This document shows positions 1 to 9,282 of a stretch of DNA of 64,000 nucleotides, one piece after another (position 1 is the stretch's first letter; every line of letters begins with the position of its first letter). Source of the DNA: QYQD01 sp040754095 (GTDB taxonomy: Bacteria > Desulfobacterota > QYQD01). Made by a program: the position numbers and the translations under genes. Where the stretch lies: NCBI GenBank assembly GCA_040754095.1, contig JBFMFO010000006.1, positions 55,772 through 119,771 on the forward strand. Direction: 5' to 3'. Under the pieces are notes generated by a model. The model ran no database searches, had not been told where the DNA came from, and worked only from the letters and a program-made list of their open reading frames with translations.

Positions 1-549
1 CGGCAAGGGGCATGGGGAGGGCAGGCCGATCGGATTATCGAAAGGCTCAAGGCCCGTCCTTCTGAAGAGATAATTTCGTTACTTGCCGGGCTGGAGGATC
101 TTTTGGGAAAGGAGTGTCCGGCGAAACGATTGCTTCTTTCCTGGGCTGAAGTAAAAGAGATGTCCGGTTGCGGGGTATCATTTGGTTCTCATACGGCTAA
201 TCATAGGATACTTGACGGCCTTTCCGACTATGAAATCCGGACAGAGCTGGAAGTCTCAAGAAGCGAGCTTTTACGGCGGGATATAAACTTTGTCCCCGTC
301 TTTTGTTATCCGAACGGCAACTACAACCCAAGAGTAGTGCGACTGGTCAAAGAGGCCGGGTATGAGGCTGCGGTTAACACCCACCCGGGACAGGTGAAGA
401 TCGGTACAAATGATTTATATACGTTGAACAGGATCGGAGTCCATAACGACATTAGCTACAATACATATACCTTTGCGTTCTTAATAGCCCGCATGTTGCA
501 TGTTAGTTTTCATCCAAAAACTTCCCCTCCCCTGGCGGGAGGGGATTAA
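1..549 (+). CDS. polysaccharide deacetylase, 5'-truncated by window edge
   Basis: The frame is open from the first base, so the start lies outside the window; 182 codons are visible. The segment SHTANHRIL followed by a (D/E)-rich helix and FCYPNGNYNP matches the C-terminal half of NodB-type (CE4) deacetylases; the two histidines of SHTANH are the usual metal ligands. CE4 enzymes remove N- or O-acetyl groups from extracellular polysaccharide, which fits the glycosyltransferase cluster downstream. The last eight residues, SPPLAGGD, are encoded by a G/C-rich palindromic repeat, so the natural C-terminus was probably replaced or extended by repeat insertion. The N-terminal part with the first catalytic Asp cannot be checked. 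Confidence 0.8.
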   Translation, partial: RQGAWGGQADRIIERLKARPSEEIISLLAGLEDLLGKECPAKRLLLSWAEVKEMSGCGVSFGSHTANHRILDGLSDYEIRTELEVSRSELLRRDINFVPVFCYPNGNYNPRVVRLVKEAGYEAAVNTHPGQVKIGTNDLYTLNRIGVHNDISYNTYTFAFLIARMLHVSFHPKTSPPLAGGD

Positions 550-560
550 GGGGAGGGGGA
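523..560. repeat. C/G-rich palindromic repeat at 3' end of deacetylase gene
   Basis: TCCCCTCCC (523-531) pairs perfectly with GGGAGGGGA (537-545) and is followed by a second G-rich arm at 546-560. It encodes the C-terminus and stop of the deacetylase. A relaxed version of the same theme (AACCCC...GGGGTT) lies at 8921-8949. Confidence 0.7.
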
Positions 561-591
561 ACAAGTCGACTAATAACAGAGCATCATTTTT

Positions 592-1710
592 ATGATAACG
601 GCAAACAACTTGAATATCCTCCACATCTTCTCCGGTGACCTCTGGGCCGGCGCCGAAGTAATGGTCTTTAACTTATTAAGGCGGCTGAAGGAATATCCCG
701 GAGTCCATCTTGCAGCCATTTCATTAAACGAAGGCATTCTTTCCTCCAGGCTTAAATCTATGGGCATAGCCACCCATGTGATCCCGGAGAGCGAGTTTGG
801 TTTTTGGCGTATATTGGAAAGGGCCAAAGAGGTGGTCTCCGGAAAACGGATAGATGTCATCCATGCGCACCGCTATAAAGAGAATCTTCTTGCTCTCTTG
901 CTTCGGAAGGGCTGTCAACCAAGGGCCGCTTTGGTCACTACGCTTCATGGCCTGAGTGAATTTTATTCGCCTAAAGATAGATTGACCGGGGCCGTGAACA
1001 AATTTTGTTTGAGAAGGTATTTTTCCAGGGTGATCGGCGTCTCAAAGGAGATAGAGAGAGGTTTGACCGGTCGTTACGGGTATCCCCAAAAGGCTGTTGA
1101 AGTAATTTATAACGGGATCGAGGTTGACCACAAGGGGATACGCATCCCCGAACCGGAGCAAAACGGTAACAGGGTTTTCCACATCGGGACGGTGGGCCGG
1201 ATGGTGCCGGTAAAGGACTATGATTTATTTATAGAAACAGCAGCAGAAATTTACAGACAGCGCCCTAATGCGGTTTTCAGTATATTAGGCGAAGGGCCTC
1301 TCAAGGCTGAACTGGAGAAAAGGGCGGCCGAGATGGGGTTAAGCGACGTTTTTAAATTTATGCCTCCGGTAGAAGACCCTTTTCCCTACTACAGGCAATT
1401 AGATCTTTATGTTAATACCTCCAGACACGAAGGCATACCCCTCAGCGTTCTGGAGGCCATGTCTTGCGGAGTTCCGGTCGTGGCCCCGGCCGTAGGCGGT
1501 CTGCCGGAGATCATTTCATCTGAAGCGGAAGGGTCTCTGGTGCAGAAAAGGACACCTGAGAATTTTGCGCGCGTCTGCCTCCGGTTAATGGACAATCCGG
1601 AACTTCGGAACAGGATAGGGCACAGAGGTCAGGAAAGAATAAGGGCCGCATTTACCGCCGAAAAAATGGGCGAGGCTTATTATCGGCTTTATAAGGACAT
1701 AACAGGATAG
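592..1710 (+). CDS. GT4-family glycosyltransferase
   Basis: A 372-residue GT-B fold glycosyltransferase, expected to act at the cytoplasmic membrane and move a sugar from a nucleotide donor to a growing glycan. The N-terminal domain has the acceptor-side motif GAEVMVFNL near residue 20. The C-terminal domain opens with VGRMVPVKDYDLF and carries the family EX7E motif in EGIPLSVLEAMSCGVPVV (about residues 280-297), where the nucleotide-sugar phosphates bind. The length is normal. The ATG start is 42 nt after the deacetylase, and only 3 nt separate its stop from the next gene, so the genes are probably co-transcribed. Donor and acceptor cannot be read from sequence. Confidence 0.9.
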   Translation: MITANNLNILHIFSGDLWAGAEVMVFNLLRRLKEYPGVHLAAISLNEGILSSRLKSMGIATHVIPESEFGFWRILERAKEVVSGKRIDVIHAHRYKENLLALLLRKGCQPRAALVTTLHGLSEFYSPKDRLTGAVNKFCLRRYFSRVIGVSKEIERGLTGRYGYPQKAVEVIYNGIEVDHKGIRIPEPEQNGNRVFHIGTVGRMVPVKDYDLFIETAAEIYRQRPNAVFSILGEGPLKAELEKRAAEMGLSDVFKFMPPVEDPFPYYRQLDLYVNTSRHEGIPLSVLEAMSCGVPVVAPAVGGLPEIISSEAEGSLVQKRTPENFARVCLRLMDNPELRNRIGHRGQERIRAAFTAEKMGEAYYRLYKDITG

Positions 1711-1713
1711 TTT

Positions 1714-2883
1714 ATGTCAAGGGTCCTGGTATTGGATGGTAATCAGCGAAGCGCCTTGGCTGCTACCCGGTCGTTAGGGCGCAAGGGCATTTATGTGACA
1801 GTCGCCGACGAAAATAAAAACAACCTGTCTGCTGCCTCAAAATATGCCAAAGAGGATTTTGTATATCCGTCGCCCTACCGCGAGCCGTTAGACTTCCTGG
1901 AGGTGCTACGGGCCGAAACGGTCAAAAGGGGGGTTAGGATTATTTTCCCGATGACCGATGTCACTACGGCCCTTTTGCTGGAACACAGGTCGGCTTTTCC
2001 CGATATAGATATTCCCTTCGGCGATTTTAGCGCCTATGAAATGCTGACAGATAAATGGAAACTTTTTCAGATGGCGCAGGATATAGGAATCCCAATTCCC
2101 AGGACATGGTTCATTGAGAGTGTGGATCGGCTGGAGCAGGCAATTCCAGACCTTACCTATCCTGTTGTCCTGAAGCCATACCGTTCGCGGATCTTCTGCA
2201 ATGGGCATTGGGAGGCTACGAGCGTAAGATATGCCGGTTCTGAAGGTGAGTTAAGAAAAATAGTGTCCGGGGAGGACGCCTTTGCCCGACATCCATTCCT
2301 GATTCAGGAAAAAATCCAAGGTACGGGGCAGGGGGTATTCGCACTCTATGCACATGGTAAGCCCCTGGTTTTTTTCGCCCACCGTCGCCTGAGGGAAAAA
2401 CCACCTTCAGGCGGGGTTAGTGTACTACGGGAGAGCATACCTGTTGATCCGACCATGCAGGAGACGGCAAAAAGGCTGCTTGACCGTGCGGCGTGGCACG
2501 GAGTAGCCATGGTTGAATTCAAGGTGGATAGGGAAGGGACGCCATACCTTATGGAAGTGAATGCCCGCTTCTGGGGATCACTTCAACTTGCTATTGATGC
2601 CGGGGTCGATTTCCCTTGGTTGCTTTACCAACTGGCAACCGGAGAAAATCTTAACAGAGTCAATAGCTACAAAATCGGCGTTAAAAGTCGTTGGCTCCTA
2701 GGCGATCTGGATCATCTTTATCTGACATTTAAAAATTCCGGACAGTATCCGGCCTATTCGAAGTGGCAGGCAATAATCCACTTCTTGAATTTCTTTGAAA
2801 AGAATACGAGATATGAGGTTAATCGGTGGGATGATTTGAGGCCTTTTCTTTTTGAACTGAAACAGTATTGCTCCGGCAATTGA
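1714..2883 (+). CDS. ATP-grasp family enzyme
   Basis: A 389-residue predicted ATP-grasp ligase. It has a Rossmann-like N-terminal pre-ATP domain (VLVLDGNQRSALAATRSL), the ATP-binding segment YPVVLKPYRS (about residues 150-160), and the Mg-binding pair in VEFKVDREG...YLMEVNARFWGS (about residues 262-290), where Glu and Asn coordinate metal. Such proteins form an acyl-phosphate and couple it to an amine or other nucleophile. In surface-polysaccharide clusters they are usually thought to attach amino acids or similar groups to sugars. It starts 3 nt after the preceding glycosyltransferase. The substrate is unknown. Confidence 0.85.
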   Translation: MSRVLVLDGNQRSALAATRSLGRKGIYVTVADENKNNLSAASKYAKEDFVYPSPYREPLDFLEVLRAETVKRGVRIIFPMTDVTTALLLEHRSAFPDIDIPFGDFSAYEMLTDKWKLFQMAQDIGIPIPRTWFIESVDRLEQAIPDLTYPVVLKPYRSRIFCNGHWEATSVRYAGSEGELRKIVSGEDAFARHPFLIQEKIQGTGQGVFALYAHGKPLVFFAHRRLREKPPSGGVSVLRESIPVDPTMQETAKRLLDRAAWHGVAMVEFKVDREGTPYLMEVNARFWGSLQLAIDAGVDFPWLLYQLATGENLNRVNSYKIGVKSRWLLGDLDHLYLTFKNSGQYPAYSKWQAIIHFLNFFEKNTRYEVNRWDDLRPFLFELKQYCSGN

Positions 2884-2909
2884 AACAGTATATCGAATGT
2901 GACGAGTAT

Positions 2910-3971
2910 ATGGAGTTAACAGGTTACACAATCACGGGCAAATCAGAGCACTTAGCATTCTTAGATAGTTTACGCGCGATTGCAATAATCATGGTTGTTG
3001 GGGTTCACGCGTTAGGTTATTCTATAACGCTTTCTCAAATACAGCATGATATAATTTTATTTGTTATTCACACTGTTTCTGTTCCACTTTTTTTTCTAGT
3101 TGACGGATACATATTTGCCAGGAACGAAACACATTCGAGTAATTATACCTATAAGGGCTATATTAAAAAGAGCTTTTTCAGGTTGCTTGTTCCATGGGTA
3201 ATTTTTACATTGATTTATACCCTTGCGCGATATGTTTTTGAGTTGACTGGTTTGCTTAATGACAGGCTCATTCTTGGTAATTCTTTACCGCAAATAATTA
3301 TATCAGCCTATGGAGCCGTATATGCGCCTCAAATGTATTTTCTGTTCTCTCTGTTTTTGATACGTCTATGCTTTCCCATGTTAAAGATAATCCTATCTTT
3401 CAAGAATTACGGCTTGTCTTTTCTATTTTTTCTCTATTATGCGGTTTATGTAAACACCATTCCGTATATTTCTAATTATTTAAAAATTGATGGCGGGCAA
3501 GAGCCCATACTACATGCCTTGTGGGGATTTCAATTTTATTTTGCCGGTGTTATTATCTATAAGTTTTCACAAAATTATGACCTTAAGAAATTGTTGCCCC
3601 CGCTGGTAATGCTTTTAATGTTTGTTCTATTAATACGATACAAATTCCGACTGTATAACTTGGATCATCTTACCCAGTATTTATATCTGTTAAGCATTTT
3701 TTTCTTCTTCGCTTTTTATTGCACACCGGGAATTCCACCCTTGAATCTCATTGGGAAAAATACAATGGGAATCTATTTGATTCATGCACCTATAATTTTG
3801 AAAATGGTGTCTTTATTTTTAAACAAGTTCGTATATGTTCCAATTTATTCTTTTCTTTCAATATGGATTACTGCTTTGCTATTGAGCTGTTGCATTGCGT
3901 TAGTAGTCAACAAAGTTCCGTATGGTTGTTTATTATTTGGACTAAAATACCAACGAAGTACCGTAGGTTAA
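2910..3971 (+). CDS. acyltransferase-3 family membrane protein
   Basis: An integral membrane acyltransferase of the OafA/Acyl_transf_3 type, about 353 residues with some ten hydrophobic segments. The N-terminal LDSLRAIAIIMVVGVHALG carries the conserved H of this family; members O-acylate surface sugars using cytoplasmic acyl-CoA. An upstream TTG at 2868 is in frame but lies inside the previous gene, so the ATG at 2910, giving MELTGYTITGKSEHLAFLDS, is preferred. The gene is clearly more A/T-rich than its neighbours, with long T runs, which suggests separate acquisition. The family is well supported; the acceptor is unknown. Confidence 0.85.
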   Translation: MELTGYTITGKSEHLAFLDSLRAIAIIMVVGVHALGYSITLSQIQHDIILFVIHTVSVPLFFLVDGYIFARNETHSSNYTYKGYIKKSFFRLLVPWVIFTLIYTLARYVFELTGLLNDRLILGNSLPQIIISAYGAVYAPQMYFLFSLFLIRLCFPMLKIILSFKNYGLSFLFFLYYAVYVNTIPYISNYLKIDGGQEPILHALWGFQFYFAGVIIYKFSQNYDLKKLLPPLVMLLMFVLLIRYKFRLYNLDHLTQYLYLLSIFFFFAFYCTPGIPPLNLIGKNTMGIYLIHAPIILKMVSLFLNKFVYVPIYSFLSIWITALLLSCCIALVVNKVPYGCLLFGLKYQRSTVG

Positions 3972-4004
3972 AACCGTCATAGATCGTTCGAGTTGAAGGA
4001 ACGG

Positions 4005-4757
4005 ATGCGAATATTTAGGGGAATTTTACACGTTCATTCTGATTTTTCCTATGACGGGAGGAATACTATCCCTGAATGGGCCGCCTTTTTGAGGGCTAAG
4101 GGTTATAATTTCGTCTGTCTAACCGAACACGACGACGATTTTGATGATGCAAAAATGGCAGGGCTGGTCGAGGAATGCCGGAAGGGTTCCACCCCGTCTT
4201 TTCACGTGATACCTGGTCTGGAATTCCGCTGCGCCAACAAGGTGCATATCCTTGGTCTCGGCTTGACCAAATTTTACAAGACAAATGACCCGATAGAGGC
4301 TGCTCAATTTATAAGGGATAATAACGGTGTTTCTGTTATCGCCCATCCAAGAGGATACGAAAGAAATATAACAGAGGAACTTATTAAGACTGTAGATAGT
4401 ATAGAGATATGGAACGGCGCCAAGGACAGCCGTTTTTTCCCGCATCATGAGGTCTTGGGTCTTTACAAAGGATGGAAGGAAGTTAACCCGAACCTTATTG
4501 CGATAGGCGGGGCCGACGTCCACGGCGTGGACTCTTATTTTCAGTTGGATGTGCATATTACCGATAACGGTAGTGCGAAGTGGAATGTTAAGAACTTAAG
4601 AGACGGTGGCCTTCGAAAAATTTGCGGCCGCTACTTTTCAATCTCTTCAGGAAAGCCGGGATTGCCGATGACATGCTTACGAGGCATGAGGTTGGTTTAC
4701 GACCGTGTTAAGACCTGGAGAGACATACAAAAAGGAAAACCTGACACTAACCGCTAA
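4005..4757 (+). CDS. PHP-domain phosphoesterase
   Basis: A PHP-fold metal-dependent hydrolase of about 250 residues. The metal ligands are visible: HVHSDFSYDG (HxH), TEHDDDF, GLEFRC, IAHPRG and GGADVHG. PHP proteins cleave phosphate esters (CpsB/YwqE tyrosine phosphatases, histidinol phosphatase, nucleases); its position in a polysaccharide locus makes a phosphatase role in polymer assembly plausible but unproven. An in-frame TTG lies 12 nt upstream, but AAGGA at 3996-4000 sits 4 nt before the ATG at 4005, so that start is chosen. The last codons and the stop fall in a 7-bp repeat array. Confidence 0.85.
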   Translation: MRIFRGILHVHSDFSYDGRNTIPEWAAFLRAKGYNFVCLTEHDDDFDDAKMAGLVEECRKGSTPSFHVIPGLEFRCANKVHILGLGLTKFYKTNDPIEAAQFIRDNNGVSVIAHPRGYERNITEELIKTVDSIEIWNGAKDSRFFPHHEVLGLYKGWKEVNPNLIAIGGADVHGVDSYFQLDVHITDNGSAKWNVKNLRDGGLRKICGRYFSISSGKPGLPMTCLRGMRLVYDRVKTWRDIQKGKPDTNR

Positions 4758-4781
4758 CCCCTACACGCTATACGCTAACTT
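4747..4781 (+). repeat. period-7 tandem array (CTAACCG type)
   Basis: Five consecutive heptamers: CTAACCG, CTAACCC, CTACACG, CTATACG and CTAACTT. The array supplies the stop codon of the PHP gene and ends 2 nt before the next ATG. Confidence 0.85.
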
Positions 4782-4783
4782 AC

Positions 4784-6034
4784 ATGGAACATCAAGAAAT
4801 CGGATTAACTGGGCGTGGAGAAAGAATAAGCCTTAGCTTCCTGGCCTGTATCGTTTATTTCTTCTTTGAATACATGAGGCTTCAGGAGAAGTACGCCATT
4901 TTTTATGGATTATCGCTTGGCAAGGTCAGCGCTATTATTTTCCTTATTGCCTTTTTTCTTGACGGGAATACTTTTTCATACAGGAACAGGATCAATAAAT
5001 ATATCATCGCCTTTTCCATCTGGATGATTCTGACGGCGATCACCGGCATTAACTTGAATGAGTCAATCGATCGATTAACGGATATTTTAAAATTTTTTCT
5101 TATATACTTTCTTGCAATTAACGTCATAAATAATAGAAGGCAGCTTTACATACTTATCGTAACCCTGCTTCTCCTTTATCTCTCCTACACCAATTTTTCC
5201 TTGCGCCAGTGGGCGGCTCAAGGTTTTTATTCAGGCATTCACGGGACATTTGTCGGCAGCGGCTTCTTCAATAATGCCAATGACATGGGCGCTGCATTGT
5301 GTGCTTTTTGGGGGGTCAGTCTCGGTATGGCGTTTGCTGACAAGAAGGTCCTCTTCGGTTTCTTCAAAATGAAATGGTTCCATATATTAAACACACTGGC
5401 ATTTGTGTTGAGTATCTTAATAACAAGCGCCAGAGGCGCTACGTTGGGATTGGCCGGTAGCGCTGTTTATGCAGCCTTCAAGAGCAGGAAGCGGGTTCTC
5501 TGGTCCGTAACATTGGTTATAACCAGCATCATCTATATGGGCCTCATCTCCCCTCAACAGTGGGAGAGGTTTAGGACGATGGGTGATGTTGAGGACAAGA
5601 CGGCACAGGAAAGGATTGAAAATTGGAAGGCTGCTTTAGACATGTTCCAGGACTATCCGATCACAGGGGTAGGCGTAGGCAACTATGTGGAGGCAAACAA
5701 CCGCATTTACCATACAGGAATCCCCTATGTGCAGCATAATATATATCTCCAGGCCCTAACAGAGACCGGATTGCCCGGCTTGGCGATTGTAATACTGATG
5801 ATAATCGGTTTTTTTAAAAATCAGATGGAGACAAAAAAAATACTGGAGAGTGAAAAGATTGATGATCCTTTTTACAAGGGCCTTGCTAATGGATTAAATA
5901 TTTCGATGATCGGGTTCCTGATCGCCGGATTTTTCATTACTGTTTTGTTTTATCCGTTTTTCTGGGTGAATTTGACCATTAGTGTTGCGTTGAAGAAAAT
6001 CGTTGAAAAAAAAGTCTCCCCTCAGGTTGCATAG
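4784..6034 (+). CDS. O-antigen ligase/polymerase family membrane protein (Wzy_C)
   Basis: A 416-residue polytopic membrane protein with about ten hydrophobic segments and the O-antigen ligase/polymerase signature: the NNANDMGAAL segment, SARGATLG, and the periplasmic loop ending GVGVGNYVE...HNIYLQALTETGLPG (about residues 300-335), with the conserved H and E. WaaL and Wzy relatives share this fold, so it could join polymer to lipid A core or polymerise repeat units. The flippase gene downstream favours a Wzx/Wzy-type system. The ATG follows the heptamer array directly, with no clear ribosome binding site. Confidence 0.88.
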   Translation: MEHQEIGLTGRGERISLSFLACIVYFFFEYMRLQEKYAIFYGLSLGKVSAIIFLIAFFLDGNTFSYRNRINKYIIAFSIWMILTAITGINLNESIDRLTDILKFFLIYFLAINVINNRRQLYILIVTLLLLYLSYTNFSLRQWAAQGFYSGIHGTFVGSGFFNNANDMGAALCAFWGVSLGMAFADKKVLFGFFKMKWFHILNTLAFVLSILITSARGATLGLAGSAVYAAFKSRKRVLWSVTLVITSIIYMGLISPQQWERFRTMGDVEDKTAQERIENWKAALDMFQDYPITGVGVGNYVEANNRIYHTGIPYVQHNIYLQALTETGLPGLAIVILMIIGFFKNQMETKKILESEKIDDPFYKGLANGLNISMIGFLIAGFFITVLFYPFFWVNLTISVALKKIVEKKVSPQVA

Positions 6035-6107
6035 CGATTTGTTATTCGTCCATTTTATAGTTAAGTTCAGCAGGCCTTAAGACGTCTGATAGAAGAAAAG
6101 ATTTTTA

Positions 6108-7634
6108 ATGATGAACCCCAAACAGGCGGACAACATACATCCTTCAATATCGTTAAAGAGGCTCTTCGGCCATACGGCTGTTTACACTGTCGGCATGGTA
6201 GCGCAGAAGGTTATAGGGTTCTTGATGATTCCCGTTTATACCCGGTATCTATTGCCTGCCGATTACGGTGTCCTTGAGCTCCTGACGACGACATTCGAAA
6301 TAGTCGGTATATTTGCCGGGATGGGCGTGACTGTTGCCATGACACGGCATTATTATCAGTATGATAAAGATAAGGACCGTAAGGCGGTAGTCAGTACTGC
6401 ATTGATTATTAGTCTGGTTGTTTATCCTTTGACAATAGGCATCCTGTATTTGCTTTCAGGAAAAATTTCGCGGCTCATTTTTGGTACGGATATATACAGA
6501 TTACACCTTAATCTCATGATTTTTAGTTTTTTGGGATCAACTCTCCTGGAAATTCCTCTTGCCTACCTAAGGGTGAGAGAAAGATCGGTCAGGTTTGTGC
6601 TGCTGGGCTTGGCCCGATTGTTAATAGCCCTCAGCCTGAATATATATTTTGTCTGCATACTGAAGCTTGCTGTAATAGGAGTTCTTTACAGCGGAATAAT
6701 AACTGGGGGATTATTAAGTGCCTATCTTGTCTTTTCCACTATCAAAGATACTGGTTTAAATTTTTCGCGGCATAAGGCGAAGGAGATGATGCGCTATGGG
6801 GTGCCGATTGCGTTCTCTTTTCTGGGCAGCTTTGTGCTGACTTTTTCAGACCGTTATTTTCTGAGGGTTTACAGTTCTCTTGCAGAGGTCGGAGTTTACT
6901 CCCTCGCCTACAGATTCGCAGGAGTTATTCCATTCCTGGTAGTAACACCGTTTATGCAGATGTGGGGTGTGAAGCGCTTTGAGATAGCAAACCTCCCGGA
7001 TGCCCATGACATGTTTAGAAAATTATTCAATTACTATGCCTTCGTGTTAATTACCGTGGGTCTTATATTGTCAATTTTTATCAAGCCGGTCGTTCATCTG
7101 GTTGCCACTCCGTCGTATTATGCCGCGCATCATATCGTGCCGATGTTGATATTGTCATACCTTATCTATGGTTTCTTAAATATGATCAATATCGGGATAC
7201 TGGTTTCAAGGAAGACAATATACATGAGTTTTGCCTATCTTATCAGCAGCCTCGTATGCCTGGGAAGCAATTTCATGCTTATACCCAGGTGGGGGGCGGC
7301 AGGCGCTGCATGGGCTACTGTCATATCTTATCTTGTGTTATTTATGTTTAGCTATCGCTTTTCGCAGTCTTTGTACAAGCTCAATTATGATTGGTATCCT
7401 ATCGGAAAACTTATTTTTGCAGCGATAATCTTGTATTTTGTCGGTTATAGATACGACCCTTCTGACACTTATTTGTCAATAATGCTGCGCCTTTTTTTGT
7501 TGGGTTGTTACTTGGCGTATGCCTTTTTAGGCGGATATTTCACCCGGGATGAGAAAAGGACAATCATAGGGATGATTGCTAATCCCCTGGCCGGCTCCGG
7601 GCAGTTGTTTGGAAATCCTTCAGTAAAGAAATAG
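6108..7634 (+). CDS. Wzx-type polysaccharide flippase (MOP superfamily)
   Basis: A 508-residue membrane protein with 12-14 hydrophobic segments and the polysaccharide_synt N-terminal signature (FGHTAVYTVGMVAQKVIGFLM... PVYTRYLLPADYGVLELL). The family flips undecaprenyl-pyrophosphate-linked oligosaccharide across the inner membrane. Gly/Pro-rich repeats such as GAAGAAWATVISY near residue 398 are typical. With the O-antigen ligase-like gene upstream it completes the export side of the locus. The length is normal and tandem ATG codons open the frame. Confidence 0.92.
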   Translation: MMNPKQADNIHPSISLKRLFGHTAVYTVGMVAQKVIGFLMIPVYTRYLLPADYGVLELLTTTFEIVGIFAGMGVTVAMTRHYYQYDKDKDRKAVVSTALIISLVVYPLTIGILYLLSGKISRLIFGTDIYRLHLNLMIFSFLGSTLLEIPLAYLRVRERSVRFVLLGLARLLIALSLNIYFVCILKLAVIGVLYSGIITGGLLSAYLVFSTIKDTGLNFSRHKAKEMMRYGVPIAFSFLGSFVLTFSDRYFLRVYSSLAEVGVYSLAYRFAGVIPFLVVTPFMQMWGVKRFEIANLPDAHDMFRKLFNYYAFVLITVGLILSIFIKPVVHLVATPSYYAAHHIVPMLILSYLIYGFLNMINIGILVSRKTIYMSFAYLISSLVCLGSNFMLIPRWGAAGAAWATVISYLVLFMFSYRFSQSLYKLNYDWYPIGKLIFAAIILYFVGYRYDPSDTYLSIMLRLFLLGCYLAYAFLGGYFTRDEKRTIIGMIANPLAGSGQLFGNPSVKK

Positions 7635-7649
7635 ACACTATATTACAAC

Positions 7650-8921
7650 ATGAAAAACAGTTTGAAGGTAGCTATAGCCGTCCCCAAATTTCCCAATCCG
7701 GTCCAGCCCTATATTTTTAACCAGATACTATTTTTGAAGAAGCGGGGCTTCCTGGCCAATATTATTGCGAATACCGGTAAAAATGAGTATTACGGACATG
7801 AGGCGAATATACGCAGGTTAATCGACGATACCATTTACGTCAATCTGGATGGTTGTCGGAATTGTTTGAAGGAGATTTTCCCCGGCTTTTTTAATAATTC
7901 CAGTCTCCTGTCAGGCCTTAAAAAATGGCCGGGGCTGATTAAATCTAAAAACTGGCAAAGATATGGGGTAAAATATTTTGTCAAGGAATTGTTACGAGTA
8001 AAGGTCTTATCCGTTTCGCGGTTTGACATTATACATTCCCATTCCGTGTTTACCAGCTATGATTACCTGTTTTTGAAAGAAGTTTATGGAATACCCTTGA
8101 TTACAACCTTTCATGGGTTGCAGCCAAATAATGTTAAGCCCTTGGATGGGCTTAAATTTCAGAGCCTCCTTGCCGTTGGAGACATTTTCTTAGTGAATAC
8201 CGAGTTTGCCAAGGCCCAGTTGGTCTCCTTGGGGTGTCGAGGCGAAAAGGTTGTAATATTGCCCCAGGGGACGGATACAAAAAAGTTCATCTTCAAGGGA
8301 AGGAAGTTACCCGTAAATGGGAAGATAATTTTATTAACTGTGGCCCGCCTTTCTCCAGAAAAGGGCATTAACGATGCGGTGGAAGCAGTTTCGAAAATCT
8401 CCGCGCATATGCAGGTAGAATACAGGATCGTTGGAGAGGGACCTCAGCGTCCCGATTTAGAAAAGCTCGTCGGAGATTTGGGAATAGGGTCCACAGTAAG
8501 ATTCTTGGGTGCGATGGGGCAAGAACAGCTTGTGGACCAATATAATGAGGCACATATACTATTAGTCCCAAGCATAAGGATTCCAAACGGCTTGGAGGAG
8601 ACTCAGGGCGTGGTTATCCAGGAGGCCCAGGCGACGGGCCTGCCGGTTATTGCCACCAGGATCGGCGGCATCCCGGAGTGTATCGTGGATGGAAGGACAG
8701 GTCTCCTGGTGGAAGAAAAAAAACCTGAAGATTTGGCAAATAAGATCGACTTCCTTATCAAGAATCCGGACAAGTATAGAGAACTGAGCCACGCAGGCTG
8801 GCGAGATGTGGAAGAGCGGTTTGATATTGAAAAGATAGGTGAGAGACTTTTGAAGATTTATGAGGATGTTTTTACCCGTTCAAGGCGCGAGCAGGCTGCT
8901 GAACCCCTCAAATCTCTATAA
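7650..8921 (+). CDS. GT4-family glycosyltransferase
   Basis: A 423-residue GT-B glycosyltransferase. It opens with VAIAVPKFPNPVQPYI; the C-terminal domain begins LLTVARLSPEKGINDAVEA (about residue 229), followed by GEGPQRPDLEKL and the EX7E region QGVVIQEAQATGLPVIATRIGG (about residues 325-347). These motifs match the retaining GT4 family that uses NDP-sugars. It starts 16 nt after the flippase stop, so it probably belongs to the same transcript. The sugar specificity is not readable. Confidence 0.9.
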   Translation: MKNSLKVAIAVPKFPNPVQPYIFNQILFLKKRGFLANIIANTGKNEYYGHEANIRRLIDDTIYVNLDGCRNCLKEIFPGFFNNSSLLSGLKKWPGLIKSKNWQRYGVKYFVKELLRVKVLSVSRFDIIHSHSVFTSYDYLFLKEVYGIPLITTFHGLQPNNVKPLDGLKFQSLLAVGDIFLVNTEFAKAQLVSLGCRGEKVVILPQGTDTKKFIFKGRKLPVNGKIILLTVARLSPEKGINDAVEAVSKISAHMQVEYRIVGEGPQRPDLEKLVGDLGIGSTVRFLGAMGQEQLVDQYNEAHILLVPSIRIPNGLEETQGVVIQEAQATGLPVIATRIGGIPECIVDGRTGLLVEEKKPEDLANKIDFLIKNPDKYRELSHAGWRDVEERFDIEKIGERLLKIYEDVFTRSRREQAAEPLKSL

Positions 8922-8949
8922 ACCCCTTTGCCAAGGGGGCAAGGGGGTT
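8921..8949. repeat. C/G-rich inverted repeat
   Basis: AACCCCTTTGCC (8921-8932) is nearly complementary to GGGGCAAGGGGGTT (8936-8949). It directly follows the glycosyltransferase stop and has no T-run, so it is more likely a dispersed palindromic repeat related to 523-560 than an intrinsic terminator. Confidence 0.55.
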
Positions 8950-9012
8950 CAGGGATGCCTGAAGAACCGAATTTATAAGAAATGAAGAGACAAAGAGGAC
9001 GAAAAGTTAATA

Positions 9013-9261
9013 ATGATAAAATTTCATCTTCATGCTAAAGAACGGTTATTGGAACGGGGTGCGACTGAAGAAGAGGTCATCGCAACCGTGGAGAAAGGCG
9101 AGGCTTTCCCTGCAAAATTCGGGCGTACCGGCTTTAGACGTAATTTCTTTTTCAATGACATGCGGCGCGGCAGGCATTATACAACCAAACAGGTTGAGGC
9201 GTATGCTGTACAAGATGGGAATGCCTGGTTGGTTATTACTGTAATAACGCGCTACTTTTAG
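9013..9261 (+). CDS. DUF4258 domain protein
   Basis: A small basic protein of 82 residues matching DUF4258: the H-x-xERLxERG start (FHLHAKERLLERGATEEEV) and the central RxHYTTKQVEAYAV strand. The fold resembles RelE/BrnT-like small toxins, but activity for this family is not established. The downstream DUF2283 gene follows with no gap, giving a two-gene cassette of toxin-antitoxin layout inside the polysaccharide locus. A toxin role is inference only. Confidence 0.8.
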   Translation: MIKFHLHAKERLLERGATEEEVIATVEKGEAFPAKFGRTGFRRNFFFNDMRRGRHYTTKQVEAYAVQDGNAWLVITVITRYF

Positions 9262-9282
9262 ATGAGAGGAGGCAAGAAATTA

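Noticed and set aside
8921..8949. Hairpin after the glycosyltransferase as an intrinsic terminator
   Set aside because: There is no T-run and the sequence resembles a dispersed G/C palindrome.
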